A stretch of 64,000 bases of DNA from Bradymonadales bacterium. Lineage in GTDB: Bacteria; Bdellovibrionota; UBA2394. Made by a program: the position numbers and the translations under genes. Positions 1 through 7,819 of this stretch are shown here, in pieces. Each line of letters opens with the position of its first letter. Position 1 is the first letter of the stretch. Under the pieces are notes generated by a model. That model saw only the letters and a program-made list of their open reading frames with translations, was not told the origin of the DNA and searched no databases. The stretch is from positions 1 to 64,000 of the forward strand of contig REDG01000046.1 in the NCBI GenBank assembly GCA_007693605.1. Direction: 5' to 3'.

Positions 1-226
1 GCCTCCAGACCAGAAAGACTCCCCCGGTCGCAATCAAGCCCACAAACAACAGAGGCGTGTCTGCCGCAAACTGAGAGGCCGACATACTGATTCCAGCCCG
101 CCAGCCCTTTACTTCTTTGCCGGCAAGGAAATACTCGGTCAGATTTCTAGAGGCCTTCTTGCGCGAGGCCAACCCAACACTGAGGGCGTAAACAACAAAG
201 GCAAGTACAATGGCCAGATCCCACAT
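1..226 (-). CDS. Sodium:solute symporter family protein (partial, N-terminus)
   Basis: The minus strand from an ATG at 226 reads about 75 codons without a stop and runs off the left edge. The protein begins MWDLAIVLAFVVYALSVG, a membrane helix, followed by NLTEYFLAGKEVKGWRAGIS and SMSASQFAADTPL. This pattern (first helix, then Y-F-L-A-G-K/R and a small-residue second helix) is typical of the sodium:solute symporter (SSS) family at the inner membrane. The substrate cannot be told from so little sequence. A short-repeat element lies between this gene and the ROK gene upstream of it. Confidence 0.75.
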   Translation of the reverse strand, partial: MWDLAIVLAFVVYALSVGLASRKKASRNLTEYFLAGKEVKGWRAGISMSASQFAADTPLLFVGLIATGGVFLVWR

Positions 227-320
227 GCTTGGCTGCTACCCTAGCTTCGGAATTCTCTGAGGCCAAACACTAAACGAAGTCGAGCAAGGTTTTTAGAGAC
301 TGTCGCCCAACTCTCGATTC

Positions 321-444
321 GGGAGTGGCGATAAGGGTCCAGATGCGAGAAGGCAAGGAGCGAGCATCGCAGTGTGGTTTAAATGCCACTCGAGAAGCGC
401 AGCGACGCAGCCGCCAAAGCAGATGGGCCCTTAGCGACACTCCC
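321..444 (-). repeat. MITE-like element, complete copy (124 bp)
   Basis: This copy is bounded by imperfect 26-bp terminal inverted repeats: GGGAGTGGCGATAAGGGTCC on the left, and the reverse complement of GGGAGTGTCGCTAAGGGCCC on the right (21 of 26 positions match over the full arms). The interior contains GCAAGGAGCGAGCATCG and GCAGCGACGCAGCCGCC, shared with the copy at 18231. No clear target-site duplication is visible. The right end lies 2 bp from the stop codon of the ROK gene. The strand is set so that the GGGAGTGTCGCTAA end is 5'. Confidence 0.75.
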
Positions 445-446
445 TT

Positions 447-1469
447 TTAGGAACTTAAGGAGGGGCCCTGCAAGCCGCTATCCACCTGAAATCCCTGAGC
501 CCGTCTCAAGGATCCTAAGAAAGCGAGGCTCGCGGCCCCAATCACTCCGGCCTCAATGAAACTCTCATTTCGATTCAAGCTCGTACAAAAGAGCTTCACT
601 CGATTGAGTCGCGCCACGAAAGACCGCTCCCGCATCACCCTCAGAGCCGTCGGTCCGAAAGCTTCCCATGCGTGAGTCAAACCTCCTGCCACACAGATAG
701 CTTCAAGGTCTAACAGATTTACCGTGTTGGCAAAAACAATCCCCAAAGCCTCGCCCATCCGATCAAAGATCTTCTTAATGGACTGCTGACTTTGAAGACT
801 CTGATTTTTCTTATACTTTTGATAGAGGTCTCGAATGCTAAAGGCATTCAAGCTGGGATCTGTTGTGCGCAGCTCTGCAAGAGCCCGATTGAGCCCTGAA
901 GCACTCGCGTAGAGCTCGACGGAGCCAGAATTGCCCGTAACTTCACTCGGCCCGAGGGGGTCAACCGTGGTGTGCCCAATCTCTCCGGCTAAGCCAGAGC
1001 TTCCGCGATAGAGATCCCCATTCAAAAACAGAGCGCCTCCAATTCCAGTTCCTAATGTGCAATACAAAAAATTCTCAAAGGGATGACAAGATCCAAACAG
1101 CTTCTCCCCCAAAGCCGCAACATTGGCGTCATTGTCGACGAAGACAGGCTCTGAAAACTTTGCCTTCAAAATCTCGGTCAAATTCAGATTCTTCCAAGCT
1201 GGAAAGTGCGGAGACTCCCAAAGTCGGCCGCTTCCAAGATCAATCAAGCCCGGAATTCCAAAGCCGATACCGAGAGGCTTCATGCCCAGCTCGGGAGGCT
1301 GATCCAGAAGTTCTTGAACAAGGGAATGGATTCGACCAAAAGCCTCAGAGCTCTCGGCCTCTGCCTTCGTCTGGGTCTTTAGGGCCCCAAACATCTCTCC
1401 TTCTGAAGAGACCCAAGCTGCACGAATACTTTGGCCGCCCAAGTCCACTCCAATCACCCATGAATTCAT
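447..1469 (-). CDS. ROK family sugar kinase / regulator-like protein
   Basis: This 340-residue protein starts MNSWVIGVDLGGQSIRAAWV, the phosphate-1 loop of ROK-family kinases. It then shows GFGIPGLID, FVDNDANVAALGE (catalytic Asp region) and LGTGIGGALFLNG, followed by AGEIGHTTVDP. ROK proteins are mostly cytoplasmic glucokinases or N-acetylhexosamine kinases; no helix-turn-helix precedes the domain, so a kinase is more likely than a repressor. The usual zinc site CxCGxxGCxE is replaced by VTGNSGSVELYAS, so the three cysteines are missing although the nearby His remains. An upstream in-frame ATG at 1526 would add 19 residues. I prefer 1469 because the family normally begins there and AGAGGA lies upstream. 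Sugar specificity is unknown. Confidence 0.85.
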   Translation of the reverse strand: MNSWVIGVDLGGQSIRAAWVSSEGEMFGALKTQTKAEAESSEAFGRIHSLVQELLDQPPELGMKPLGIGFGIPGLIDLGSGRLWESPHFPAWKNLNLTEILKAKFSEPVFVDNDANVAALGEKLFGSCHPFENFLYCTLGTGIGGALFLNGDLYRGSSGLAGEIGHTTVDPLGPSEVTGNSGSVELYASASGLNRALAELRTTDPSLNAFSIRDLYQKYKKNQSLQSQQSIKKIFDRMGEALGIVFANTVNLLDLEAICVAGGLTHAWEAFGPTALRVMRERSFVARLNRVKLFCTSLNRNESFIEAGVIGAASLAFLGSLRRAQGFQVDSGLQGPSLSS

Positions 1470-1557
1470 TCGCTTGAGATCCTCTACCCACTCAGAGACC
1501 TTGCGTTTTTGACGACTCTCATCCATTCAGAATCGTTACACTTTGTATCTGCAGGGA

Positions 1558-1590
1558 GCAAGCTCTCCTCCGGGAGGATTCCAACTTGCT
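1558..1590. other. Imperfect stem-loop in the divergent ROK / flippase intergenic region
   Basis: AGCAAG (1558-1563) pairs with CTTGCT (1585-1590), enclosing TCCTCC (1566) and GGAGGA (1573). It lies in the leader of the downstream plus-strand gene. It could affect translation or be a protein site; there is no T-run, so it is not a classic terminator. Function unknown. Confidence 0.3.
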
Positions 1591-1629
1591 AATTCCTAAG
1601 AAATCTCTGAAATTGGGCCAGAATTCTAG

Positions 1630-2604
1630 ATGCAAACTTCAAATAAAATTTGGGTCGGCCTGGGCCTCAGTGCTGCGCTTCTATTGAGCGCCTTTTACTT
1701 TTTGGATGTTCAAAAAGTGATCGAAGAGCTTCGGTCTACGACAGCCCGATTACTTTGGATCTGTTTTGGCCTAGCCTTTCTTCAACAGATTGCTCTGGCA
1801 ATTCGGTGGCAACGGCTCTTGCAGCCTCTGGGCCTTCGGGGTTTCGGCTTGGCGTTTTGGTCCTTGCGACTGAACTATTTTTACAATCTTTGCCTTCCGG
1901 CTCGTCTGGGCGAACCCTACCGAATCTATTTTCTACATCGACGCGCCGGACTGAAGGCGGCCACCTTGGTCGGGACCATGGCTGCTGAAAGATTTTTGGA
2001 CCTCCTCGGTCTGATCTTTTTTGTCTATCTTTCATTCCTTGTTTTGGGTCTGAAAGATCAGTTTTCACTTTGGAAATGGTTTCTCTTGCTTGGAGCCGGC
2101 TTGAGTCTTGTGATGATTTTTATTCGCTGGACCCCTCGTCATAAGGGGGGTCGCTGGATCCGAAAGCTCATTTTCTGGCGAGACCAACTTCTAAAGGGCA
2201 TGAAAGTTTTAATGCGACCCAAGGTCTTTCTTGCGGGCATCTTAACGACTGCCGCAAGCTGGTTGATCTTTAGCCTGATGATCTTTTTGATTCTCAAGGA
2301 CTTTGATGTCTCCGCCAGCTTTTTCCACGCGATTCTCGTTCTTGCCGGAGTCTCAATCGCCGTCGCCCTTCCCTCAAGTCCGGGGCAAATTGGAACCTTT
2401 GAGGCTGGGGCGGCCCTGGCACTGGTGAGCTTTCTGTCAGTGAATCTTGAACGGGCGGTTTCGATTGGAATCATCTTTCACTTGAGTCAAATGATTCCAA
2501 CCCTCGTCGTTGGGCTCATTGGCTTCGTGCTGTATCAGGCCAAGGCCGAGCCTAAGGTCGAACGCTCGAAACCGAGCTCTCGTTTAGAAAAAGAAGCCGG
2601 CTAA
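1630..2604 (+). CDS. Flippase-like membrane protein (LPG synthase transmembrane / UPF0104 family)
   Basis: This 324-residue inner-membrane protein has about eight hydrophobic segments. Family marks are IRWQRLLQPLGL after the second helix, NLCLPARLGEPYRIYFL, GTMAAERFLDLLGL and the late PSSPGQIGTFEAG. They match the transmembrane domain shared by MprF-like lysyl-phosphatidylglycerol synthases and UPF0104 (YbhN) proteins. Only the membrane domain is present; there is no C-terminal aminoacyl-transferase domain, so it probably moves or handles a lipid and does not aminoacylate one. The C-terminal tail is basic. Its 3' end overlaps the end of a small minus-strand XapX gene by about 20 bp. The exact substrate is unknown. 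Confidence 0.8.
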   Translation: MQTSNKIWVGLGLSAALLLSAFYFLDVQKVIEELRSTTARLLWICFGLAFLQQIALAIRWQRLLQPLGLRGFGLAFWSLRLNYFYNLCLPARLGEPYRIYFLHRRAGLKAATLVGTMAAERFLDLLGLIFFVYLSFLVLGLKDQFSLWKWFLLLGAGLSLVMIFIRWTPRHKGGRWIRKLIFWRDQLLKGMKVLMRPKVFLAGILTTAASWLIFSLMIFLILKDFDVSASFFHAILVLAGVSIAVALPSSPGQIGTFEAGAALALVSFLSVNLERAVSIGIIFHLSQMIPTLVVGLIGFVLYQAKAEPKVERSKPSSRLEKEAG

Positions 2605-2736
2605 CAAATAGCCTAAAGTGATTGAGACCACGAGACTGGCTCCGTAAAGTGTTGGCGGGCTCGGCAAAGGAATGTCGAAGCGCTTACAACACAACCCAAT
2701 GAAAAAGGCCAAAAGAAAGCCGATCCATTCACCCAC
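2584..2736 (-). CDS. Small XapX-domain membrane protein (second of a tandem pair)
   Basis: This 50-codon frame starts GTG at 2736, directly after an in-frame TGA, so no longer start is possible. It reads V-GEWIGFLLAFFIGLCCKRF, then DIPLPSPPTLYGASLVVS and ITLGYLLAGFFF. The pattern of a hydrophobic helix, PLPxPxxLxGA, and a second helix with LGY is the XapX (DUF1427) pattern. The same pattern is in the gene immediately upstream, whose GGG TGA end overlaps this GTG, so the two are probably translationally coupled. The 3' end overlaps the end of the convergent flippase-like gene. Function unknown; likely a two-helix inner-membrane protein. Confidence 0.6.
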   Translation of the reverse strand: MGEWIGFLLAFFIGLCCKRFDIPLPSPPTLYGASLVVSITLGYLLAGFFF

Positions 2737-2911
2737 TTCTCAAACCCCCCTTTCTCGCCACCCACCAAGAAGCCGCAAGGTAGCCGAGCGTAATGGTCAT
2801 GACGAGCAGGGCTCCCTTAAGCGCCGTTGGGGCTGGAAGGGAAATTGAGAACAGATGACAAAGCAAACCAATTCCAAAGCCCAACACCAACCCAAGTACT
2901 CTTTTTAGCAC
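2729..2911 (-). CDS. Small XapX-domain membrane protein (first of a tandem pair)
   Basis: This 60-residue protein starts GTG at 2911. Helix one is LKRVLGLVLGFGIGLLCHLF, followed by SISLPAPTALKGALLVMT and the second helix ITLGYLAASWWVA. The PLPAPxxLxG and LGY elements identify the XapX domain, a short family of unknown function. It is followed without a gap by a second XapX gene at 2584-2736. Its start lies close to the divergent GDPD gene, so the two promoters must share the short region 2911-2984. Confidence 0.65.
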   Translation of the reverse strand: MLKRVLGLVLGFGIGLLCHLFSISLPAPTALKGALLVMTITLGYLAASWWVARKGGLRSG

Positions 2912-2983
2912 TCCCCAGACTTATTGGAAGTTCCCTCAAAAGAAAAGTGCGAAGAATGAGAGCTGTGATAGTCTTTAGTCGGA

Positions 2984-3685
2984 ATGAAAATCATTGGTCA
3001 TCGAGGATTCTCCGCGGCCTACCCAGAAAACTCCTTGATCGCATTTCAGCAGGCCCTAAAGGCGGGGGCCAATGGCATCGAATGCGATCTGAGACTAAGT
3101 GCCGACGGCGTCCTCTATCTTTTTCATGATGATGACCTACAACGACTCTGCGGTCAGAACGGAGCCATCGAGCAGCTCACCAACTCTGAGATCGAAACTC
3201 TCAGAGTTAAGGGAAAAGAGCCGATTTGCCGATTGGAAGAATTGTTTTCTGAACTGCCTGTTTGTGTGGTCAATTTAGAGATCAAGAAAAGTCCGCTCGC
3301 CAATCAAGTCGTAGAGAAGCTCATTCAGTTTTTCAACTCCAGTCCAATTCGACACGAAGTTTTTATCTCAAGCTTTTCCATGGCGATCTTAGAACAGCTT
3401 CGCCAGTCTGATCTGAAATTTCCTTTGAGTCTGGTTTTGGAACCGCCTGTGACAGACGAAGAGCTTGAGGAAGTTTTTTCCCTCTCTTGGATACAGACCT
3501 GGAATCTTTCGAAGGAGCTGTTTTTTAGTTCTAAGCTTCCAGATTCGGCTCGAAGAATCTGGCTGTGGACTTTAAACGACAAAGCAGACTGGGAGAGAAG
3601 CCTTTCTCAGGGCTCTCTACCCGAAGCCATTGTTACAGACGAGGTTGAGAAGGCCGTCAGCTACTTTCAGAGGGAGCGGCGATAA
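2984..3685 (+). CDS. Glycerophosphodiester phosphodiesterase
   Basis: This 233-residue protein lacks a signal peptide, so it is likely a cytoplasmic UgpQ-type enzyme that splits glycerophosphodiesters into glycerol-3-phosphate and an alcohol. Catalytic elements are IIGHRGFSAAYPENS at residues 3-17, GIECDLRLSADG (metal-binding Glu and Asp), FHDDDLQRLCG and later VNLEIKK. The C-terminal end is ERR followed by TAA; these last bases (CGG CGA TAA AGG) belong to a short-repeat element, so the repeat supplies the stop codon. Confidence 0.9.
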   Translation: MKIIGHRGFSAAYPENSLIAFQQALKAGANGIECDLRLSADGVLYLFHDDDLQRLCGQNGAIEQLTNSEIETLRVKGKEPICRLEELFSELPVCVVNLEIKKSPLANQVVEKLIQFFNSSPIRHEVFISSFSMAILEQLRQSDLKFPLSLVLEPPVTDEELEEVFSLSWIQTWNLSKELFFSSKLPDSARRIWLWTLNDKADWERSLSQGSLPEAIVTDEVEKAVSYFQRERR

Positions 3686-3729
3686 AGGCCCATCGGCATC
3701 GCTAGTCTGGCTCGTTCGTCTCCCGACCC
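3672..3729 (+). repeat. MITE-like element end plus 3' extension, direct repeat of 4553-4610
   Basis: The sequence GGGAGCGGCGATAAAGGCCC resembles the terminal repeat of the short-element family. It continues CATCGGCATCGCTAGTCTGG and CGTCTCCCGACCC, an extension seen only here and at 4553-4610. The two copies flank the PHP gene in the same orientation. The element overlaps the last codons of the GDPD gene. Confidence 0.65.
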
Positions 3730-3833
3730 TAGATCTAGATCTTAAAGAAAGCTTAACAAGCCGACCCAGGGCTTTAACAAGAGACAACCAAGGCTTAGCC
3801 CCAGAAAGATGCCCCTGCGACTAGAATGAAGGC

Positions 3834-4547
3834 ATGGGACTTTTATGCGATTTTCATACTCACACTCAATATAGCGATGGAAAGCTGAGCCTTCCCGAAC
3901 TTGTGGATTTTTACGGGCGAAGGGGCTTCGATGTTTTGGGGGTGACGGATCACCTCTGCGAGCAAAACAGTCTCTTGGGCAGGGCCGCGATCTATCTTGA
4001 CCGAACCCTAAAGCCTGAAAGCTTTCGTCAATATATGACCCATCTAGAGGCCGAAGCGGAGCGGGCCTGGCAACAGTACCGTATGATTCTTCTGCCAGGA
4101 TTTGAGATCACCAAGAACTCGCTGAAAAACCACCGATCCTGTCATTTCCTGGCTTTAGGACTCGACCGATATGTGTCTCCAGATCATTCCGTCATTGAGG
4201 CCGCAAAGGCCATTCGTGAAGCAGGTGGTCTATGCATTGCGGCACACCCGATCTCCAATCGAAAGACTCAGCTCGGTGGACTTTATCTGTGGGATAACCG
4301 AGAGGACCTTGCCGGGTATTTTGACGCATGGGAAATCACCGATAACCAAAGAATCTTGCCAGAAGTCGCGCAAAGCAAATTTCCGAAGCTTGCGAATACG
4401 GACTTTCACCGCCCGAGCCAAATCGAGTCTTGGAAAACAGTTCTTCACTGTGAGAAACATCCCGAGGCTGTACTCGATGCCATTCGAAAGCAAAGCTTGA
4501 GCTTTCATCTCTATCGAGAGAAGGCTTCAGAACTTAAGGTCGCCTGA
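3834..4547 (+). CDS. PHP-domain metal-dependent phosphoesterase
   Basis: This 237-residue protein opens DFHTHTQYSDGKLS (metal ligands His8 and His10), then VLGVTDH, LLPGFEI, CIAAHPIS and LANTDFHRP. These are the conserved motifs of the PHP superfamily that bind two or three metal ions and hydrolyse phosphoesters. It is a stand-alone PHP protein with no polymerase or HisK context, so its substrate (nucleotide, sugar phosphate or other) is undetermined. The gene lies between two direct copies of a 58-bp repeat. Confidence 0.8.
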   Translation: MGLLCDFHTHTQYSDGKLSLPELVDFYGRRGFDVLGVTDHLCEQNSLLGRAAIYLDRTLKPESFRQYMTHLEAEAERAWQQYRMILLPGFEITKNSLKNHRSCHFLALGLDRYVSPDHSVIEAAKAIREAGGLCIAAHPISNRKTQLGGLYLWDNREDLAGYFDAWEITDNQRILPEVAQSKFPKLANTDFHRPSQIESWKTVLHCEKHPEAVLDAIRKQSLSFHLYREKASELKVA

Positions 4548-4552
4548 AAATA

Positions 4553-4610
4553 GGAGTGTCGCTAAAGGCCCATCGGCATCGCTAGTCTGGCACTTCCGTC
4601 TCCCGACCCC
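4553..4610 (+). repeat. MITE-like element end plus 3' extension, direct repeat of 3672-3729
   Basis: GGAGTGTCGCTAAAGGCCCA is followed by TCGGCATCGCTAGTCTGGC and CCGTCTCCCGACCCC. It is nearly identical to 3672-3729 and lies just after the PHP stop codon. Confidence 0.65.
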
Positions 4611-4646
4611 AAAAGACTCATTGCTTCAACTCGATGCGCCTTGTAT

Positions 4647-4676
4647 TTGACTTGTTGCGTTTTCGATTTTTAATAA
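4647..4676 (+). promoter_or_regulatory. Possible sigma70 promoter of the subtilase gene
   Basis: TTGACT at 4647-4652 is followed after 17-18 bp by TTAATA/TAATAA at 4670-4676. It precedes the subtilase start by about 57 bp. The -10 match is poor. Confidence 0.35.
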
Positions 4677-4732
4677 GTTCCTTTGTTCTTTGACGCCTCG
4701 CCGATTAAACTTTGAGCTTGGGGAGGATAAAA

Positions 4733-6196
4733 ATGAAATCATTCGTCACTTTAACAATGACCTGCACAGTTTTTCTGTTGGGTCTTGGCTTCACGAGCAG
4801 CTACGCTCAGAAACTTGAAGAATCTCTAGAGGTCTGGCTTGAACAAGAACCCGTTCAAGATGGAGTTCACGAACTCAGGCAAAACAAAAAGCGGGTCATT
4901 GTCTACTTTCAGGCGGCTCCCTTTCAAGATCGCTCAGGCCCGAGTGTCACCGAGGCAATCGAAGCTGAAGAGCAATTCAATCGATCTCGACTCATCCGAA
5001 ATTGGGTTCAAGTTGTTCGAGAAAGCCCTGCGGTCGATCTGATTTGGTCGGCTAACGCCGTCGTCTCTGAAGTCACTCGATCCGATCTGAGAAGACTGAA
5101 TCGAGATGACCAGGTGGTAAAGGTGATTGAAGATCGCGTCTTTACCATGGAAAGACCGCGACCCGAGGCGAATCGAACGCGAACAGATGAATCAAAACTC
5201 ACCTACGGGCTTCAGGTTATGAATGTTCCGAGCGTTTGGGATCAAGGCTATACAGGGCGAGGCGTTCTTGTAGGAGTCTTGGATACCGGAATTGATCTTG
5301 AACACCCCAATCTAAAAGGTCGAGTCGTCGCCCATCGAGATTTTACAAATGAGAATGACATTAAGGACGGCAATGGGCACGGAACTCATGTAGCCGGCAC
5401 CATTGCGGGCAACGATCACGGAGGAACCGCGATTGGTGTCGCGCCCGATTCTGAACTGATTATTGCGAAGATCTTTGATAGTCGTGGAAGAACTCAACTG
5501 TCCTCGATTTTGAATGCGATGCAGTGGATGCTGTCAGCAAGAGACCCGGCTCGACCCGATCAGCCGGTGCATGTGGCCAGCAATTCTTGGGGAGCCGCCA
5601 TTCCGTTTATCTTGGGCTTTGCCGACTCGGTGAGATCTTGGAGGCGATTTGGAATCTTTCCAAATTTTGCAGCAGGAAACTCAGGTTCTCGTCCCCTAAG
5701 CGTGGGAGCACCCGCCAGCTACTCTTTCAGTTTCGCAGTCGGAGCGGTGGACGAAAACATGAACATCACTTCTTTTAGCAGCCGAGGCCCGTCTGTCTGG
5801 CTCCCGCGTTGGGATATGGAAGATCCGCGCTGGTTTCAGGGTTGGTGGCCCCAGCTTTTGAAGAAGCCAGAAGTTTCTGCTCCTGGCCTGAATGTCCTTT
5901 CAGCCATTCCTAACGGAGAACTGAGACGCTATTCAGGAACCAGCATGGCCACTCCTCATGTCGCCGGGGTTCTCGCCCTAATCCTTGAGGCCAACCCACA
6001 CTTAACGATTGAAGAGCTTGAAGAAATCCTGAACGAAACGGCTCAGAGTCGAGGAGCCGAAGGAAAAAACAATACCTACGGCCATGGAGTCGTCCAGGCC
6101 GATGTGGCCGTCGAGCGGGCTCTCGAGGTTTTGGGGGGCAAGTCGCCAGGCTTTGAAGATAGGAATCCGAACAATTGGCACTGGCACGAACCTTAA
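4733..6196 (+). CDS. Secreted subtilisin-like serine protease (S8 family)
   Basis: The start is ATG 4733, preceded by GGGGAGG at 4720-4726; an earlier in-frame TTG at 4712 lies before this ribosome site. The 487-residue protein has a signal peptide (residues 1 to about 26, ending SSYAQ). Next come a propeptide-like region to about residue 140 and an S8 catalytic domain: VLDTGID with Asp184, NGHGTHVAGT with His216, the oxyanion Asn316 in AAGNSG, and SGTSMATPHVAG with Ser404. It is expected to be exported by Sec and matured by cleavage of the prodomain. It is monocistronic and ends before a strong terminator at 6241. Confidence 0.93.
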   Translation: MKSFVTLTMTCTVFLLGLGFTSSYAQKLEESLEVWLEQEPVQDGVHELRQNKKRVIVYFQAAPFQDRSGPSVTEAIEAEEQFNRSRLIRNWVQVVRESPAVDLIWSANAVVSEVTRSDLRRLNRDDQVVKVIEDRVFTMERPRPEANRTRTDESKLTYGLQVMNVPSVWDQGYTGRGVLVGVLDTGIDLEHPNLKGRVVAHRDFTNENDIKDGNGHGTHVAGTIAGNDHGGTAIGVAPDSELIIAKIFDSRGRTQLSSILNAMQWMLSARDPARPDQPVHVASNSWGAAIPFILGFADSVRSWRRFGIFPNFAAGNSGSRPLSVGAPASYSFSFAVGAVDENMNITSFSSRGPSVWLPRWDMEDPRWFQGWWPQLLKKPEVSAPGLNVLSAIPNGELRRYSGTSMATPHVAGVLALILEANPHLTIEELEEILNETAQSRGAEGKNNTYGHGVVQADVAVERALEVLGGKSPGFEDRNPNNWHWHEP

Positions 6197-6240
6197 GTTG
6201 TCGCGCGATCTGACTAGATACTAGATCTAGAAACAAGACT

Positions 6241-6270
6241 AAAAGGGGGGCTTCATCGCCCCCTTTTTTT
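6241..6270. terminator. Bidirectional intrinsic terminator between convergent genes
   Basis: AAAAGGGGGG-CTTCATCG-CCCCCTTTTTTT forms a G/C-rich stem with an A-run on one side and a T-run on the other. It can stop transcription from the subtilase (plus) and from the antiporter (minus). The TGA stop of the antiporter gene (6253-6255) lies in the loop, so its last codons form one arm of the stem. Confidence 0.85.
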
Positions 6271-7731
6271 ATCGCCAGGCTCCCCACCAAAGAGCCCGTA
6301 GATATTCTTCAGGTTCACCTTGTCGGTGTAAATCAAAAGCCGATCGCCGGCTTCAAGTCGAGTGCTTCCGGTCGGAACAAAAAAGTCATCAAGCCGGCTC
6401 AGCAAAACGATGAGGGAGTTCTCAGGAAGCCCAAGCTGAAAGACCTGAGTTCCTACGACTGAGGATTCCGGTTTCACATCCAATTCAATCAACTCACTCT
6501 TGAGATTTTTGTGTGGCCTGAATTGAAAGGGGTATCTGATTCGAGGACGATAGGTCTCGGCCAACTTCAAGAGTCGTGCAACGGGCTTAATGCTCATCCC
6601 CTGAAGGATGATAGAGGTCAACACAATAAAGAAAACCAAATGGAACATTCGACTCGCCTCTGCAACACCCGCCAGCAAGGGATAAGTGGCTAAAACGATC
6701 GGCACTGCCCCCTTGAGGCCAACCCAAGAAACAAACAACTTTTCTCTCCACCCGTATCCAAAAAAATGCAGACAGATAAAAACCACGATGGGTCGGCCTA
6801 CAAAAATCAGAAAAGCAGAAATCAAAAGACCTTCGGCCATCACAGGCAGAAGCTGACTCGGAAAAACCAGCAATCCTAAACTAAGAAACATCAAGATCTG
6901 CATGATCGAGGCCAAACTATCGTGGAACTCCATCAGACTCGCCTTGTGCACAAAGTTGCGATTTCCAAGAATGAGTCCCATTAGATAAACCGCCAAAAAT
7001 CCATTACCCCCAACATAGCTGGTGCCGCCAAAACAGAGTCCCACCATGGCCACCATCAAAACGGGGTAAAATCCGTCATATTCAAGATCGAGTCGATTGA
7101 TAAACTCAACCGAGAGCCTTCCAATCAAGATTCCCGCAATGGCCCCAAGACTCATCTGTTTAAAGAAAACCCATACGAGCCCCCAGTTGGTGGCTTCAGG
7201 GGTCAAGAGAAGGCCCACCAGTCCGACCGTCAGAAAGACGGCCATGGGATCGTTACTACCGCTTTCAAATTCAAGTAGAGGCTTCAGTTTTGCTTTTAGG
7301 CTGAGACTGTTTTGCCTCAAAACTGAAAAGACGGCAGCCGCGTCTGTTGAAGATACGATGGCTCCGAGCAAAAAGGCTTCGAGCCAGCGAAAGTCCAAGA
7401 CGAAGTAGCCGAATCCCCCCACGAGTAGTGCGGTTCCGAGCACTCCAATACTGGAAAGCAAGAAGCCTTCCTTGATCACTGGCTTCACCTCTGCCAGCAA
7501 AGTATCCATGCCCCCTGAGAACAGGATAAAACAGAGGGCAATGATTCCAATCGTCTGAGCAAAGCCTGCGTAGTCGAGCTCAACCGCTAAAAACTCTTGC
7601 GAACCGGCAATCATCCCAATCACCAAAAAGAGGAGGAGTCCTGGGATGCCAAAGCGTCCAAAGGCCTTACTGATCACGACCGACACAATCAAAAGAACAG
7701 AAGCGATAGTGACTATGGATTCAAGGGCCAC
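6253..7731 (-). CDS. nhaP2: Potassium/proton antiporter, NhaP2/CvrA type
   Basis: This 492-residue protein has about 12 hydrophobic segments of the CPA1 cation:proton antiporter fold, with FGIPGLLLFLVIGMIAGS near the N-terminus and GAIVSSTDAAAVFSVLR and FESGSNDPMAVFLTVG in the core (acidic residues of the ion site). A C-terminal regulatory TrkA-C (RCK_C) domain follows at about 400-480, with VVGTQVFQLGLPENSLI and LEAGDRLLIYTD. This arrangement is typical of NhaP2 (CvrA), which exchanges K+ (or Na+) for H+ at the inner membrane. The gene ends inside a terminator hairpin shared with the convergent subtilase. Ion preference is inferred from family only. Confidence 0.85.
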   Translation of the reverse strand: MALESIVTIASVLLIVSVVISKAFGRFGIPGLLLFLVIGMIAGSQEFLAVELDYAGFAQTIGIIALCFILFSGGMDTLLAEVKPVIKEGFLLSSIGVLGTALLVGGFGYFVLDFRWLEAFLLGAIVSSTDAAAVFSVLRQNSLSLKAKLKPLLEFESGSNDPMAVFLTVGLVGLLLTPEATNWGLVWVFFKQMSLGAIAGILIGRLSVEFINRLDLEYDGFYPVLMVAMVGLCFGGTSYVGGNGFLAVYLMGLILGNRNFVHKASLMEFHDSLASIMQILMFLSLGLLVFPSQLLPVMAEGLLISAFLIFVGRPIVVFICLHFFGYGWREKLFVSWVGLKGAVPIVLATYPLLAGVAEASRMFHLVFFIVLTSIILQGMSIKPVARLLKLAETYRPRIRYPFQFRPHKNLKSELIELDVKPESSVVGTQVFQLGLPENSLIVLLSRLDDFFVPTGSTRLEAGDRLLIYTDKVNLKNIYGLFGGEPGDKKRGR

Positions 7732-7778
7732 GACTTGCTTAGGCTAGCCTGAGCTTCGCTTTAGGTCCAGTCGCAGAA

Positions 7779-7819
7779 GGGGAGTGTCGCTAAAGGCCCA
7801 TCCACCCCTTCGCGCATCT
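7779..7819 (+). repeat. MITE-like element, internally deleted copy
   Basis: GGGGAGTGTCGCTAAAGGCC followed by CATCCACCCCTTCGCGCATC joins the left end of the family to GCGCATCT from near its right end, with the middle missing. It abuts the dusB stop codon (7818-7820). Confidence 0.55.
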
